64,000 nt of DNA, from positions 163,469-227,468 of the forward strand of contig JAFUBT010000002.1 in assembly GCA_017460065.1 (NCBI GenBank), read 5' to 3'. Origin of the DNA: Candidatus Saccharimonadota bacterium (lineage in GTDB: Bacteria; Patescibacteriota; Saccharimonadia; Saccharimonadales; Saccharimonadaceae). The notes under the pieces are model-generated. The model had not been told where the DNA came from. It did no database searches and saw nothing but the letters and a program-made list of their open reading frames with translations. Positions 27,019-36,194 of this stretch are shown here, piece by piece. Positions within the stretch are counted from its first letter, which is position 1. Each line of letters starts with the position of its first letter. A program made the translations under genes and the position numbers.

Positions 27019-27661
27019 TCAAGAAAATCACCAGCAAGTGAGCAGGGTAGTATAGATACATTACATAGCGTGGCAGGCGACGGCCTTTTTGGCCGTTGTA
27101 TAGCCAAATCAGCGGCAGCGCCAGTAGTGCCCACCACTGTAAACTACTGCCAGTCAACAGGACATAATACACGGTAGCCGCGACCAGGCCCGCCGACTGG
27201 ATGAATTTGCGCGCCGCATCTTCCTGGGGGAAGAGCCGTGCTGCTACGGCATAACAAGTCGCCATAATGACCGTGCTGCCGCCATAATCTATCCCTAGCA
27301 CCTCTGGCAATAAAACGAACAGTGGCAGTAAACATACAAAATACCAGCTCCGCTCAATCAGGCTGGCCGCAATAATACAAAGCAAAAAACTGAACAAGAT
27401 ATTAATTGAAAAAGTAGCGCCAAGCTGGTTGTGCATCAGCCACAGGGGGAGTTCGGTTAGCACTGCTGCCACGAGGATGCGGCCAAAGTACTTCGTGCGT
27501 GAACGCGTATATATAATACCTTCGGATAACATCAGGACAAACAACGGCATTGCTATGCGACCAATCACGCGTAGCGGATTAAAATCCACCAAATACGCCC
27601 CGATGTGGTCTATCGTCATCGTCGTTAGCGCGATTAATTGTAATGCTGCAGAGCTTAGCAT
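26993..27661 (-). CDS. TraX-family membrane protein
   Basis: A 222-residue multi-pass protein with the start LQLIALTTMTIDHIGAYLVD and RVIGRIAMPLFVLMLSEGIIY, the hallmark of the TraX family (an acyltransferase-like fold; in F plasmids TraX acetylates pilin). About seven hydrophobic helices follow. In genomes without conjugation these proteins may acetylate other surface molecules. AGTTTA read leftward gives TAAACT (27673-27668) six bases before the ATG, so the mRNA is probably leaderless. The 3' end converges on the methyltransferase gene. Confidence 0.85.
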   Translation of the reverse strand: MLSSAALQLIALTTMTIDHIGAYLVDFNPLRVIGRIAMPLFVLMLSEGIIYTRSRTKYFGRILVAAVLTELPLWLMHNQLGATFSINILFSFLLCIIAASLIERSWYFVCLLPLFVLLPEVLGIDYGGSTVIMATCYAVAARLFPQEDAARKFIQSAGLVAATVYYVLLTGSSLQWWALLALPLIWLYNGQKGRRLPRYVMYLYYPAHLLVIFLISWLPTVL

Positions 27662-27753
27662 GTCCTTAGTTTACCATGCTGCCAAAAAACGCCTCGGATC
27701 ACCCACGGCCTACATCAAAAATCGCAAAATCAGCAAAAAGCTGATTAGCAGAC

Positions 27754-27818
27754 TTGACGTGAGAGTGCTAATAGTCTACAATTGAGATAAATTAGCACCA
27801 AATAACCGCGAGTGCTAA
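27754..27818 (+). promoter_or_regulatory. dnaK promoter with CIRCE-like heat-shock operator
   Basis: TTGACG (27754-27759), 17 bases, TACAAT (27777-27782). Just after it lies TTAGCACCA-N9-GAGTGCTAA (27792-27818), matching the CIRCE consensus TTAGCACTC-N9-GAGTGCTAA at 16 of 18 positions. A further half site GAGTGCTAA sits inside the promoter spacer (27763-27771). HrcA binding would shut the promoter off without stress. hrcA is not in the window. Confidence 0.88.
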
Positions 27819-27851
27819 AAATGAAAGCAGATTTTTAAAAAGGAGGAACAA

Positions 27852-29753
27852 ATGGGGAAAATTATCGGTATTGACCTTGGTACAACCAACAGCGCCTTTG
27901 CGTATATGGTTGCCGGTAAGCCAGAGGTCATCACGAACAGCGAAGGCGATCGCACTACGCCGTCGGTCGTCGCCATCACGAAAAAGGGTGACCGTTTGGT
28001 CGGCAAAGTTGCTCAGCGTCAACGCGTCACTAACCCTGAAAACACTATCTACGGCATTAAGCGCCTTATCGGCCGCAAATACAGCGACGACGAAGTCCAG
28101 AGCGACAAGAAAAATGCCGCCTATAAAATCGTCAAGAAGAAAGACGGCGTTGCCGTAGAGCTCAGCGGTAAAGAGTACACACCAGAAGAAATTTCTGCAA
28201 TGATTTTGAGTAAAATCAAGGCCGACGCCGAAGCTTTCCTAGGCGAAAAGGTTACCGAGGCGGTCATCACGGTTCCAGCTTACTTTGATGATTCTCAGCG
28301 CCAGGCCACCAAAGACGCCGGTAAGATCGCCGGTCTCGAAGTCCGCCGCATCGTTAACGAGCCGACTGCCGCAGCGATGGCTTATGGCCTCGAAAAGAAC
28401 GAAGACCAGAAAATCGTCGTATTCGACCTTGGTGGCGGTACTTTCGATGTCTCCATTCTCGAACTCGGTGATGGTGTGTTCGAAGTCAAGTCTACGAACG
28501 GCGATACTCACCTTGGTGGTGAAGATTTCGACAACAAGATTGTTGATTATATCTTGAAAGACTTTGAATCTAGCACTGGCATCGACTTGCGCAAAGACGC
28601 TGCCGCCATGCAGCGCATTAAGGACGAAGCCGAAAAGGCCAAAAAGGAGCTTAGCACGGCCAGCGAAGTCGAGATTAATTTGCCGTATATTACAGCTGAC
28701 GCCGATGGGCCAAAGCACCTTGAATTGACCCTTACTCGCGCCAAGTTGGAAGAACTCGTCGGTGATTTACTGGATCAAATCGACGGCCCAGTCAAGCGCG
28801 CCCTCAAAGACGCTAAGCTCAAAGCTAGCGATATCGACGAAATAGTCATGGTCGGTGGTATGACGCGTATGCCAGCAGTCGTTGAACGTGTCAAGAAGCT
28901 CTTCGGCAAAGATCCGATGCAGGGCGTCAACCCAGATGAGGTGGTCGCTGTCGGTGCCGCCATCCAGGGCGGTGTTCTCGCGGGCGACGTCAAGGACATC
29001 TTGTTGCTTGACGTGACGCCTTTGACGCTCGGTATCGAGACGATGGGCGGCGTGCGCACGCCACTAATCGACCGCAACACCACAATCCCTACTAGCAAGT
29101 CCGAAACCTTCAGCACGGCGGCCGACAATCAGAACCAGGTCGAAATTCACGTCTTACAGGGCGAGCGTGAATTTGCGCGCGACAATAAGTCGCTTGGGCG
29201 CTTCATCCTTGATGGTATCGCACCTGCGCCACGTGGTATCCCGCAAATCGAGGTCACCTTTAACTTGGATGCCAATGGTATCTTAAATGTGACCGCCAAG
29301 GACAAGGGCACTGGCAAAGAGCAGAGTATTACAATTCAAAACTCTGGCAATATGAGCAAAGAAGACATCGAACGTGCTCAAAAAGACGCCGAGGCGCACG
29401 CTAGCGAAGACAAGCAGAAGAAAGAGGCCGTTGATGCGCGCAATCAGCTCGAGAATAGTATCTATCAGGCCGAAAAAATGCCTGACGAATTCAAGGATAA
29501 AATCAGCGACGAAGACAAAGATACTATCAAACAGGCCGTCAAAGAAGCGAAGGAAGTTTTGAAGGAGCACGCTGAAGACAAAGAAAAGCTCGAGGAAGCC
29601 ATGAAGGCGCTAAATGACGCTATCATGCCAATCGGCGCCAAAATGTATCAAGCGGCTGCGGACGACAAGAAGTCTACTTCTAAAGATGCCAAATCGTCTT
29701 CTGATGATAGCAAAGATGACGACGCTGTTGAAGGCGAAGTCGTCGATAAATAG
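27852..29753 (+). CDS. dnaK: Hsp70 chaperone DnaK
   Basis: A 633-residue Hsp70 that binds exposed hydrophobic segments in an ATP cycle. [16 protein letters not shown] is the phosphate-1 signature, [16 protein letters not shown] the second, and [20 protein letters not shown] the third; the linker [19 protein letters not shown] leads to the peptide-binding domain. The helical lid and a Ser/Asp/Lys-rich disordered end (EGEVVDK) follow. AAGGAGG lies six bases before the ATG. It stands alone, without grpE or dnaJ beside it, under a CIRCE-like operator and with its own terminator. Confidence 0.98.
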   Translation: MGKIIGIDLGTTNSAFAYMVAGKPEVITNSEGDRTTPSVVAITKKGDRLVGKVAQRQRVTNPENTIYGIKRLIGRKYSDDEVQSDKKNAAYKIVKKKDGVAVELSGKEYTPEEISAMILSKIKADAEAFLGEKVTEAVITVPAYFDDSQRQATKDAGKIAGLEVRRIVNEPTAAAMAYGLEKNEDQKIVVFDLGGGTFDVSILELGDGVFEVKSTNGDTHLGGEDFDNKIVDYILKDFESSTGIDLRKDAAAMQRIKDEAEKAKKELSTASEVEINLPYITADADGPKHLELTLTRAKLEELVGDLLDQIDGPVKRALKDAKLKASDIDEIVMVGGMTRMPAVVERVKKLFGKDPMQGVNPDEVVAVGAAIQGGVLAGDVKDILLLDVTPLTLGIETMGGVRTPLIDRNTTIPTSKSETFSTAADNQNQVEIHVLQGEREFARDNKSLGRFILDGIAPAPRGIPQIEVTFNLDANGILNVTAKDKGTGKEQSITIQNSGNMSKEDIERAQKDAEAHASEDKQKKEAVDARNQLENSIYQAEKMPDEFKDKISDEDKDTIKQAVKEAKEVLKEHAEDKEKLEEAMKALNDAIMPIGAKMYQAAADDKKSTSKDAKSSSDDSKDDDAVEGEVVDK

Positions 29754-29773
29754 GCCACAGCATGGATAAATCC

Positions 29774-29801
29774 AAAAATACCCCGTCAGGGGTATTTTTT
29801 T
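29774..29801 (+). terminator. Intrinsic terminator of dnaK
   Basis: AAAAATACCCC, loop GTCA, GGGGTATTTTTTT: a perfect 9-bp stem with a long T run. Confidence 0.92.
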
Positions 29802-29829
29802 GTCAGCTAACAGATGTTACAATGTAAAC

Positions 29830-29859
29830 ATGAGCATTAATCAGTCTGGGGCTAACTAA
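29830..29859 (+). CDS. Nine-codon leader frame coupled to rmuC
   Basis: TACAAT (29818-29823) ends six bases before this ATG, the distance seen for leaderless genes in this window. The frame reads MSINQSGAN and its TAA overlaps the rmuC ATG in TAATG. A GGGG seven bases before the rmuC start can serve re-initiating ribosomes. This suggests that ribosomes start on the tiny leaderless frame and pass directly to rmuC. It may also simply be a 5' leader without a role. Confidence 0.45.
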   Translation: MSINQSGAN

Positions 29860-30956
29860 TGGATACTGGCACGATTATCGTCATCGCAGCTGTCGCTCTA
29901 GTTGTAATTTTATTGGCGGTTTTAACCTTGCGCCAAATTGCCCAGTTGGCCAATAACCTCAATCGCAAAATCGAAGAAGACCACCACCGAACACAAGACA
30001 AAATCGACCAAATGAACGAAACCGTCAACCGTAAGATTGACGACAATAACGCTCGTGTCCAAGATTCCATCACGCGCCAACTCAGCGAATCGCGCCACCA
30101 GATGCAAGCCTCCAACAAAGTCATCTCAGAAATTTCCGAGCGCCTTGGCTCAATCACTGAAACCAACAAACACGTCGTCAGCGTCGCAGACGAACTGAAA
30201 ACCCTACAGGCCGTCTTGCAGAACCCTAAGCAGCGCGGCGTATTTGGCGAATATTATCTTGATACCGTACTCGGCAATGTTCTGCCACCAGGTTCCTACC
30301 AAACTCAGTACAAGTTTAAGGACGGTGAAATCGTCGACGCCGCAGTTTTCCTCGATAAAGGCAAAATCCTGCCGATTGACTCCAAGTTTTCGCTCGAAAA
30401 CTACAACCGCATGGTTGCCGCCAAAGACAAAACCACGCGCGACAAATACGCTAAAAAGGTGCGCGATGACCTCAAGGGGCGCATTGATGAAACCGCCAAA
30501 TATATTCGTCCCAGCGAAAACACCATGGACTTCGCCTTCATGTTTGTCCCGTCCGAGAGCCTTTATTATGACTTGCTCATCAACAAGGTAGGCGTCACCG
30601 GCACCAGCGATCGCGACTTAATCGAATATGCCTTCCGGGATCGTCGCGTTATTGTCACTAGCCCGACCAGTTTTATGGCCTACTTGCAGACTATTTTGCA
30701 GGGTCTACGCAGTCTCGAAATCGAAAAAGACACCAAAGAAATCCAGGCTCGCATCGCCAAGCTCGGCACGCATATTTCCGCGTTCGATACCTACATGCAA
30801 AAGCTCGGCTCTTCGCTCGGCACAACCGTTAATCACTACAATACTGCCTATAAATCACTCTCGCAAATCGACAAAGATGTTGTAAAAATTACAACAGGCG
30901 ACAATACAATTGAGGCTAAACGGCTAGAACGGCCAACTATGGAGGACCATGAATAG
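29859..30956 (+). CDS. rmuC: DNA recombination protein RmuC
   Basis: A 365-residue RmuC-family protein, whose members limit inversions and resemble nucleases of the PD-(D/E)xK type. One N-terminal membrane helix (IIVIAAVALVVILLAVLTL) is followed by a coiled coil to about residue 110. The core has NPKQRGVFGEYYLDTVL, LPIDSKFSLENYNRMV and the later SPTSFMAYLQTILQGLR, all conserved. Length is at the short end of the family. The start overlaps the stop of a nine-codon leader frame. The last eight bases overlap the next gene. Confidence 0.93.
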   Translation: MDTGTIIVIAAVALVVILLAVLTLRQIAQLANNLNRKIEEDHHRTQDKIDQMNETVNRKIDDNNARVQDSITRQLSESRHQMQASNKVISEISERLGSITETNKHVVSVADELKTLQAVLQNPKQRGVFGEYYLDTVLGNVLPPGSYQTQYKFKDGEIVDAAVFLDKGKILPIDSKFSLENYNRMVAAKDKTTRDKYAKKVRDDLKGRIDETAKYIRPSENTMDFAFMFVPSESLYYDLLINKVGVTGTSDRDLIEYAFRDRRVIVTSPTSFMAYLQTILQGLRSLEIEKDTKEIQARIAKLGTHISAFDTYMQKLGSSLGTTVNHYNTAYKSLSQIDKDVVKITTGDNTIEAKRLERPTMEDHE

Positions 30957-31374
30957 GCGCAGCAAAAGCACTAATAAGGTAAAACTTCGTAAGACGCGCG
31001 AGCGGCTCGAAAAAGAGCGTCGCATCACATACGTCATGAAGGCCCTGTGTTGGCTTGCGGCTTTCTGTGTAGTGGTTAGCCTAATCAAGATTGCCAGCGT
31101 TTTGGCCGCCAAAGGCAATGACACCAATTATGCCTCGGATTTGTCTCTGGACTACATCCGCGGGGCAATTGTCGTGCATGCCCTGTTGGCGCTAATTGCA
31201 ATTTTGGCGCGTCGTTGGTTCACGATGATTGCGGCGATTATTCTTACCGGCGTAATGTTTGTTGCGACTTTTACGCTGCCAGTCTATGCCGACTTCAGCG
31301 AATGTCTCAATAGTGAGGCCGAACAGTGCCATCACGCATTGATTTATCACGAAAAGAATATCTACGACTTCTAA
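30949..31374 (+). CDS. Small membrane protein, unknown, coupled to rmuC
   Basis: A 141-residue protein starting with a very basic segment, MNRRSKSTNKVKLRKTRERL, then three hydrophobic helices (MKALCWLAAFCVVVSLIKIA, GAIVVHALLALIAILA, MIAAIILTGVMFVATF). The last 25 residues are polar with two cysteines (FSECLNSEAEQCHH), possibly a disulfide outside the cell. The gene overlaps rmuC by eight bases and the converging lepB by four. No family is recognised. Confidence 0.65.
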   Translation: MNRRSKSTNKVKLRKTRERLEKERRITYVMKALCWLAAFCVVVSLIKIASVLAAKGNDTNYASDLSLDYIRGAIVVHALLALIAILARRWFTMIAAIILTGVMFVATFTLPVYADFSECLNSEAEQCHHALIYHEKNIYDF

Positions 31375-32021
31375 AATCCACGAATTGCGTTAAAGGGATA
31401 AATTCGGAATGAGACTGGCCCCACCACGCGGCAGAAGGGAATTGTCCCAAGGCCACTGCGAGAATCGAGTGAGTTGGTGCCTTCGCGGTTATCGCCGCTG
31501 ACGAATAATTCGCCTTCCGGTACGATCATATTCACTTTGCCGGAGCTGTATTCTTTGGGGCCATCGTCGTCGGACTTCCGCGTGGTGTCATCGGGGTGAA
31601 AACCGTCGGGGTATTCATCGTTGTAGACGGTCAGAACACCGTTGTCCACAGTGACGCGTTCGCCCGGAAAGGCGATGACGCGTTTGATGATGTACTGATC
31701 TTTGATGCCGGTTTGCGCCTCGCAGTTCATCGTGCCGACACTTTCGGAACCGCCGTTGGCGAATACAATCACTTCGCCACGTTCTGGAATGTACTCTTCT
31801 TCCTTGAAGTGTGCTCGCGTTACGGCCAAGCGATCTACTATTACGCGGTCGCCATCATGAAAGGTGTTCTCCATGCTACCACCTACCACGTTGTAGCTCT
31901 GGAAGATAAAACTATTTAACACAAAAGTCCCCAGCGCGACTGCACCCACGAACATTAAGAAACTCAAGATATCATTCAGCGCAGGGTAACGCTGCGCAAA
32001 GCTTGGCCTAGTACTCTCCAT
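31371..32021 (-). CDS. lepB: Signal peptidase I
   Basis: A 216-residue membrane protease that removes signal peptides from exported proteins. One helix (ILSFLMFVGAVALGTFVLNS) anchors it. The catalytic serine is Ser49 in VVGGSMENTF and the general base Lys113 in YIIKRVIAFPGERV; box E is LFVSGDNREGTNSLDSRSGLG. A 50-residue insert after PGERV carries an acidic loop. TAAAAT (32033-32028) ends six bases before the ATG, so the mRNA is likely leaderless. Confidence 0.96.
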   Translation of the reverse strand: MESTRPSFAQRYPALNDILSFLMFVGAVALGTFVLNSFIFQSYNVVGGSMENTFHDGDRVIVDRLAVTRAHFKEEEYIPERGEVIVFANGGSESVGTMNCEAQTGIKDQYIIKRVIAFPGERVTVDNGVLTVYNDEYPDGFHPDDTTRKSDDDGPKEYSSGKVNMIVPEGELFVSGDNREGTNSLDSRSGLGTIPFCRVVGPVSFRIYPFNAIRGF

Positions 32022-32078
32022 AGGTCTATTTTAACATAAGTGACACGCAATGGTCGCTGTGATAAAATGAGATAGGTT

Positions 32079-32873
32079 ATGGCAGATTATATTATGCTGC
32101 GCAGAGGGCGCAATGCGCTCAGCACAGTTACGCATGTTATCTTAAATGTTGCCTTGGCGGTCGCTTCAACGGCCCTCACGGTGATTAGCGGTAGCTGGTT
32201 GCTTGGCGTCGTTTTGGTGCTTTTGTCGAAATGGCGCGTCGTCGCCGTCCGCCCGCGTTACTGGTGGCTCAACATTAAAGCTAATCTGGTCGACTATATC
32301 GTCGGTATTAGTTTGGTTTTGCTGGTCTATATCGCTGGCACAACCGCCTTGAACATCTGGCATATTATTATTACGGTGATTTACGCCGTCTGGCTGGTCT
32401 TCCTTAAGCCGCGCAGCACCGAGCGCGCCAACGAGTGGCAGTCCCTCTTCGCGGTGTTCTTTGGCAGTTTCGCAGTTGCAATTATTGCGGACGGGCTCAA
32501 TAACCCACTCTTATCAACCATCTTGTTGTTCATTATTGGCTATGGCGCTAGCCGCCATATCCTCATGCAAGGTGAAGACCACGACTATACGTTATCGACC
32601 TTTATTTTTGGGCTACTTTTCGCCGAGTTAGCTTGGGTCCTGTATCACTGGACTATCACTTACACTCTTACTATCGGCTCGATTAGTCTCGTCGTCCCAC
32701 AGCTGCCGATTGCTACTACCGCAATATTCTTTGTATTTATGCGGGGCTACAAGTCTGCTGTTCGTCACGACGGCACTATCCGTATGGACGACATTATGCT
32801 GCCGCTCATATTTTCAGCTTTGCTTTTGCTTGTCATGATATTCTTCTTCTCGACAGCAAAATTCTACGTTTAA
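32079..32873 (+). CDS. Multi-pass membrane protein, unknown, before htrA
   Basis: A 264-residue protein with about eight hydrophobic helices and very short loops, among them VILNVALAVASTALTVI, SWLLGVVLVLLSKWRVVAV, LVDYIVGISLVLLVYIAG, IIITVIYAVWLVFL and the last LIFSALLLLVMIFFFST. I recognise no family and no catalytic motif. TAAAAT (32063-32068) lies ten bases before the ATG with no good ribosome site. The protease gene follows after 27 bases and probably shares its mRNA, so a role linked to envelope quality control is possible but unproven. Confidence 0.68.
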   Translation: MADYIMLRRGRNALSTVTHVILNVALAVASTALTVISGSWLLGVVLVLLSKWRVVAVRPRYWWLNIKANLVDYIVGISLVLLVYIAGTTALNIWHIIITVIYAVWLVFLKPRSTERANEWQSLFAVFFGSFAVAIIADGLNNPLLSTILLFIIGYGASRHILMQGEDHDYTLSTFIFGLLFAELAWVLYHWTITYTLTIGSISLVVPQLPIATTAIFFVFMRGYKSAVRHDGTIRMDDIMLPLIFSALLLLVMIFFFSTAKFYV

Positions 32874-32900
32874 TCCACACATAAAAGGAGGTAAACAAAC

Positions 32901-34115
32901 ATGGATCAAGACGAACAACCAATTATTGGTGCCGCCCGCATCAAGAAAAACCAAGCCGCCAAATCTGGCGACCACCATTCGAGTAATAAGAATCACAACA
33001 GTTTAGCGATTGTTTTGGCTATCATCGCCATTATTATTGGCTGCGGTGGTTTCGCCTACGGCGCCTTGATGGCTTATCGAAATTCGCAGCCGCGCACGGT
33101 TAGCGACTCGGCCACCGAAGATGGTTACTATGCCGGTAATTTGGTAGAATTCGAAGAAACATCCATCGCCGCCATCGTCCAAAAAGTCACTCCGGCCGTC
33201 GTGTCAATCGTCTCCGAAACAAACGTTCGTTCGTTCTATGCGAGCGGTACCGCTCAGTCGGCTGGTACTGGTATGATCGTGAGCGCCGACGGTTATGTTT
33301 TGACTAATAAGCACGTCGTCGAAGGTTCGCGTAACATTCAGGTTGTTACCAATGATGGCGACACTTACGAAGATGTCGAGGTGGTCGGCGTAGATCCACT
33401 TAACGACGTAGCCTACTTGAAAATTGCCGACGCTAAAGATTTACCGGCTATCACGTTGGGCGACTCCAAGACGATTGCCGTCGGCCAACCGGTCTTAGCA
33501 ATCGGCAACGCTTTGGGCGCTTATCAAAACACCGTGACGCAAGGCATCGTTAGTGGCACTGGCCGCAGCGTAGATGCCAGCGACTCAACCGGTTCTAGCG
33601 TCGAAAAACTCACCGATATGATTCAGACCGACGCCGCGATTAACCCTGGCAACTCGGGCGGCCCGCTCGTTAATGCCAATGGCGACGTGATTGGCATCAA
33701 CACTGCCGTAGCCGACGCAAATGGCATGGGTTTTTCAATCCCCATTTCGGCGGTCAAGGGCATGCTAAATAATATTATCAAAAACGATAAGGCCGAACGC
33801 GCCTATCTCGGCGTTAGCTATATCCCGGTGACTGCCGAAGTGGCCAAGCAGTACGAGCTGCCAGTCAAGCACGGCGCTTACGTCTACACTTCTAGTAGTC
33901 GTTCGAGTGCGGTTGCTGATGGCGGGCCTGCCGCCAAAGCCGGGATTGAAGACGGCGATATTATTACTAAGGTCGGCGATATCGAAGTTGGCTCTGCTGG
34001 CTCCATCTCGACCCTGATTGGCGAGTATATGCCTGGCGACAGTATTGAGCTTACCTATATTCGCGGTGATAAAACCTATAGCACTACCGCCAAACTGACC
34101 GCCTACGAAGACTAG
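32901..34115 (+). CDS. HtrA/DegP-type serine protease with PDZ domain
   Basis: A 404-residue membrane-anchored protease. A cytoplasmic N-terminus of about 33 residues leads to one helix (LAIVLAIIAIIIGCGGFAYG). The trypsin-like domain has His138 in TNKHVVEG, Asp169 in DPLNDVAYLKI and Ser252 in NPGNSGGPLVNANG. One C-terminal PDZ domain starts near AYLGVSYIPV and includes AGIEDGDIITKVGDIEV. This layout is that of HtrA-like proteases which degrade or fold damaged exported proteins. AAAGGAGG lies nine bases before the ATG. A terminator of the opposite gene lies just behind. Confidence 0.95.
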   Translation: MDQDEQPIIGAARIKKNQAAKSGDHHSSNKNHNSLAIVLAIIAIIIGCGGFAYGALMAYRNSQPRTVSDSATEDGYYAGNLVEFEETSIAAIVQKVTPAVVSIVSETNVRSFYASGTAQSAGTGMIVSADGYVLTNKHVVEGSRNIQVVTNDGDTYEDVEVVGVDPLNDVAYLKIADAKDLPAITLGDSKTIAVGQPVLAIGNALGAYQNTVTQGIVSGTGRSVDASDSTGSSVEKLTDMIQTDAAINPGNSGGPLVNANGDVIGINTAVADANGMGFSIPISAVKGMLNNIIKNDKAERAYLGVSYIPVTAEVAKQYELPVKHGAYVYTSSSRSSAVADGGPAAKAGIEDGDIITKVGDIEVGSAGSISTLIGEYMPGDSIELTYIRGDKTYSTTAKLTAYED

Positions 34116-34119
34116 CGTG

Positions 34120-34144
34120 AAAAAGGGCCGCATCACTGCGGCCC
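34120..34144 (-). terminator. Terminator of the coiled-coil gene
   Basis: GGGCCGCA (34125-34132), loop TCAC, TGCGGCCC (34137-34144); read leftward it runs into TTTTTC. The T run exists only on that side, so it mainly serves the leftward gene. Confidence 0.85.
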
Positions 34145-34150
34145 AAACGC

Positions 34151-34582
34151 TTAGTACATCCAGGCTGAATTAGCGGACTCATTATTGAGTTCGTCCTGGA
34201 CTCGTGCAAACTCATCGTCCAATTGCGTATAAGCGCACTCGGCCCGGATGAGTTCGTCTTGCAAATCCTCCAATTCTTCAAGGATTTGCGATTTCTGCGT
34301 GCGAAGTTTTTCGATAGTGCTTCGCGCTTGTTGAAGCTCAGCTTCAACGTCTTGCAGCCGCCGAATCTCGGCTTCCGCCACGCGCAGACGGCGCGACTTT
34401 CGCCGGTACTGCTTGGTAATGTCGGCCAGTAATTCGGACGGTATGAGTAAGTCATTGCCGTATTTTGCCAGCAATGTGAGCAGTTTATTCGTCATTAGCT
34501 GCCCATCCTCACTTTTGAGGTTGATGACCTCGGCTGGTAAGGAACCTCTCTTCAGAATGATTTTTGAGATTTTTGTTTTCAT
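34151..34582 (-). CDS. Coiled-coil protein of unknown function, 143 aa
   Basis: Starting MKTKISKIILKRGSLPAEVI, the first 60 residues look globular (VINLKSEDGQLMTNKLLTLL). Residues 60-130 form a long helix rich in Q, E, R and L with heptad spacing (RLRVAEAEIRRLQDVEAELQ and so on), a coiled coil. The end is NNESANSAWMY. No family is recognised. GGGGGTGA lies eight bases before the ATG at 34582, so the start in the longer frame at 34615 is rejected. It has a consensus promoter with a TGTGC extended -10, so it should be strongly expressed. Confidence 0.7.
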   Translation of the reverse strand: MKTKISKIILKRGSLPAEVINLKSEDGQLMTNKLLTLLAKYGNDLLIPSELLADITKQYRRKSRRLRVAEAEIRRLQDVEAELQQARSTIEKLRTQKSQILEELEDLQDELIRAECAYTQLDDEFARVQDELNNESANSAWMY

Positions 34583-34626
34583 GTTTCGTTTCACCCCCAG
34601 TGCTGCAAAAATCATTCGACTTTTTA

Positions 34627-34655
34627 ATTATAGCACAGATTTGCGCTTATGTCAA
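34627..34655 (-). promoter_or_regulatory. Consensus promoter of the coiled-coil gene
   Basis: TTGACA (34655-34650), 17 bases ending TCTGTGC, TATAAT (34632-34627). Perfect hexamers. RNA starts near 34620, about 38 bases before the ATG. Confidence 0.9.
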
Positions 34656-34773
34656 TCTACCTCCCCAACGTTACCAGAAATTTTGCTCTAGCCAAAGTAG
34701 TCTAATTATGTTAAAATACGGAAGTAATCAATTTTAACGAAACAGCCCCCTGGGGCGAAGGAGAAGGTAGCAG

Positions 34774-35475
34774 ATGCCTGTCAAAGCAGATATCAAGGAA
34801 CTTCTTGTTGCTGGTGCGCATTTTGGTCACAAGACTAGCCGCTGGCACCCAAAGATGGCTCCGTACATCCACAGCAAGCGCGAAGGCGCTCACATTATTA
34901 ACCTAGAAAAGACCGTTGAGGCGCTCGACGAGGCCCTGCCAGTTGTTAGCAAGATTGCTAGCAAGGGCGAGAAGATTCTTTTCGTCGGCACCAAAAAACA
35001 GATGAAAGACACCGTCAAGGCAGCGGCCGAATCGGTCGACATGCCATATGCCACCGTGCGTTGGGTTGGCGGTATGCTCACCAACGTCGAAACAGTTAGC
35101 AAGCAAATCCGCAAACTCAAAGACCTCGAACGCCGCATGGCTTCGGGCGAACTCGAAAAACGCTACAGCAAGCTTGAAGTGCAACGCTTCCAGGAAGAAA
35201 TCGACGCCCTCAATCAGCGCTATGGCGGCATCAAAGATATGAGCAAGCAGCCAGCCGCTATTATCGTCGCTGATACTATCCAGGACAAAAACGCCATTAA
35301 GGAGGCCAAAACCCTCAACATCCCGGTTTTTGCAATTTGTGATACTAATAGCGACCCCAGCGATATCGACTATCCTGTCCCAGCCAACGATGACGCTATC
35401 AAATCCGTCAAGACAATCTTCGATTACTTCGCCGCTGCCATCAAAGAAGGCAAGGCCAAAATCGCAAAAGCATAA
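34774..35475 (+). CDS. rpsB: 30S ribosomal protein S2
   Basis: A 233-residue S2. ELLVAGAHFGHKTSRWHPKM, APYIHSKREGAHIINLEKT, KILFVGTKKQMKDTV and VRWVGGMLTNVETVSKQI are all typical, followed by a coiled-coil insertion and PVFAICDTNSDPSDIDYPVP. It helps bind S1 and mRNA on the small subunit. AAGGAGAAGG precedes the ATG, and a small GCCCC/GGGGC hairpin sits just before the ribosome site. A TTAAAAT at about 34713 may be the -10. It is followed by tsf after 27 bases, the usual order. Confidence 0.97.
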   Translation: MPVKADIKELLVAGAHFGHKTSRWHPKMAPYIHSKREGAHIINLEKTVEALDEALPVVSKIASKGEKILFVGTKKQMKDTVKAAAESVDMPYATVRWVGGMLTNVETVSKQIRKLKDLERRMASGELEKRYSKLEVQRFQEEIDALNQRYGGIKDMSKQPAAIIVADTIQDKNAIKEAKTLNIPVFAICDTNSDPSDIDYPVPANDDAIKSVKTIFDYFAAAIKEGKAKIAKA

Positions 35476-35502
35476 AACTCAACATTAGACAAAGGAGTCA
35501 AA

Positions 35503-36138
35503 ATGGCGAAAGAAAAAACTACCAAAGAAGTCGCAAACGAAGCAAAAGAAATCACCATTGAGTTAATTAAGAAACTCAAAGAACTTTCTGGCGTTGGCTT
35601 GACCGACGCAAAGAAGGCCCTCGTTGAAGCAAAGGGAGATTTTGACCAGGCGCTGGCCGAGATGCGCAAAAAAGGCCTCACCAAGGCCGAAAAACGTGGC
35701 GACCGCGAGACTCGCGAAGGCATTGTCGATTCTTACGTACACGATGGACGTATTGCCGCAATTATCGAGGTGAACTGCGAAACTTCCTTTGTAGCTAAGA
35801 CCGACGAGTTCAAAGATCTCGCCCATAAGTTAGCTATGCAGGTTGCCAGCATGAACCCACAATGGGTCACTGAGGCGGAAATTCCAGCCGAGAAACTCAA
35901 GGAAGCTCAAGAAGCCGCTAAAAAATCCCTCACTGGCAAAGAGCCGGCCAACCGTGTCGAGCAAATCATTGCTGCTAAGGTCAGCAAGACCTTTGCTGAT
36001 CGCGTCCTGATGAGCCAAAGCTACATCTTTGACGACACAAAGACCGTTGCGCAATTCATCAAAGACACCATTGCTAAAACTGGCGAAAACATCACGGTTA
36101 AGCAATTCAAGCGCATCGAACTTGGCGTGACGGAATAA
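35503..36138 (+). CDS. tsf: Elongation factor Ts
   Basis: A 211-residue EF-Ts, which exchanges GDP for GTP on EF-Tu. The N-terminal UBA-like part has KKLKELSGVGLTDAKKALVE, AKGDFDQALAEMRKKGL, and the core signature is IAAIIEVNCETSFVAKTDEF. It is shorter than the E. coli protein (283) by lacking most of the second core subdomain, as in many CPR and Thermus-type forms. AAGGAG lies eight bases upstream. It ends with a strong terminator. Confidence 0.96.
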   Translation: MAKEKTTKEVANEAKEITIELIKKLKELSGVGLTDAKKALVEAKGDFDQALAEMRKKGLTKAEKRGDRETREGIVDSYVHDGRIAAIIEVNCETSFVAKTDEFKDLAHKLAMQVASMNPQWVTEAEIPAEKLKEAQEAAKKSLTGKEPANRVEQIIAAKVSKTFADRVLMSQSYIFDDTKTVAQFIKDTIAKTGENITVKQFKRIELGVTE

Positions 36139-36148
36139 AACCACGCCC

Positions 36149-36182
36149 ATCAAAAAACTGACCCGCGGGTCAGTTTTTTGAT
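36149..36182. terminator. Perfect 34-base palindrome, bidirectional terminator
   Basis: ATCAAAAAACTGACCCG joined directly to its own reverse complement, with A and T runs on both sides of the GC-rich core. It separates tsf from the converging aquaporin-like gene and suits both. Confidence 0.92.
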
Positions 36183-36194
36183 GTCTCAGACTCA

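Noticed and set aside
36149..36182. Perfect 34-base palindrome as a recombination site
   Set aside because: A GC core with A and T runs between converging genes is fully explained as a terminator for both.
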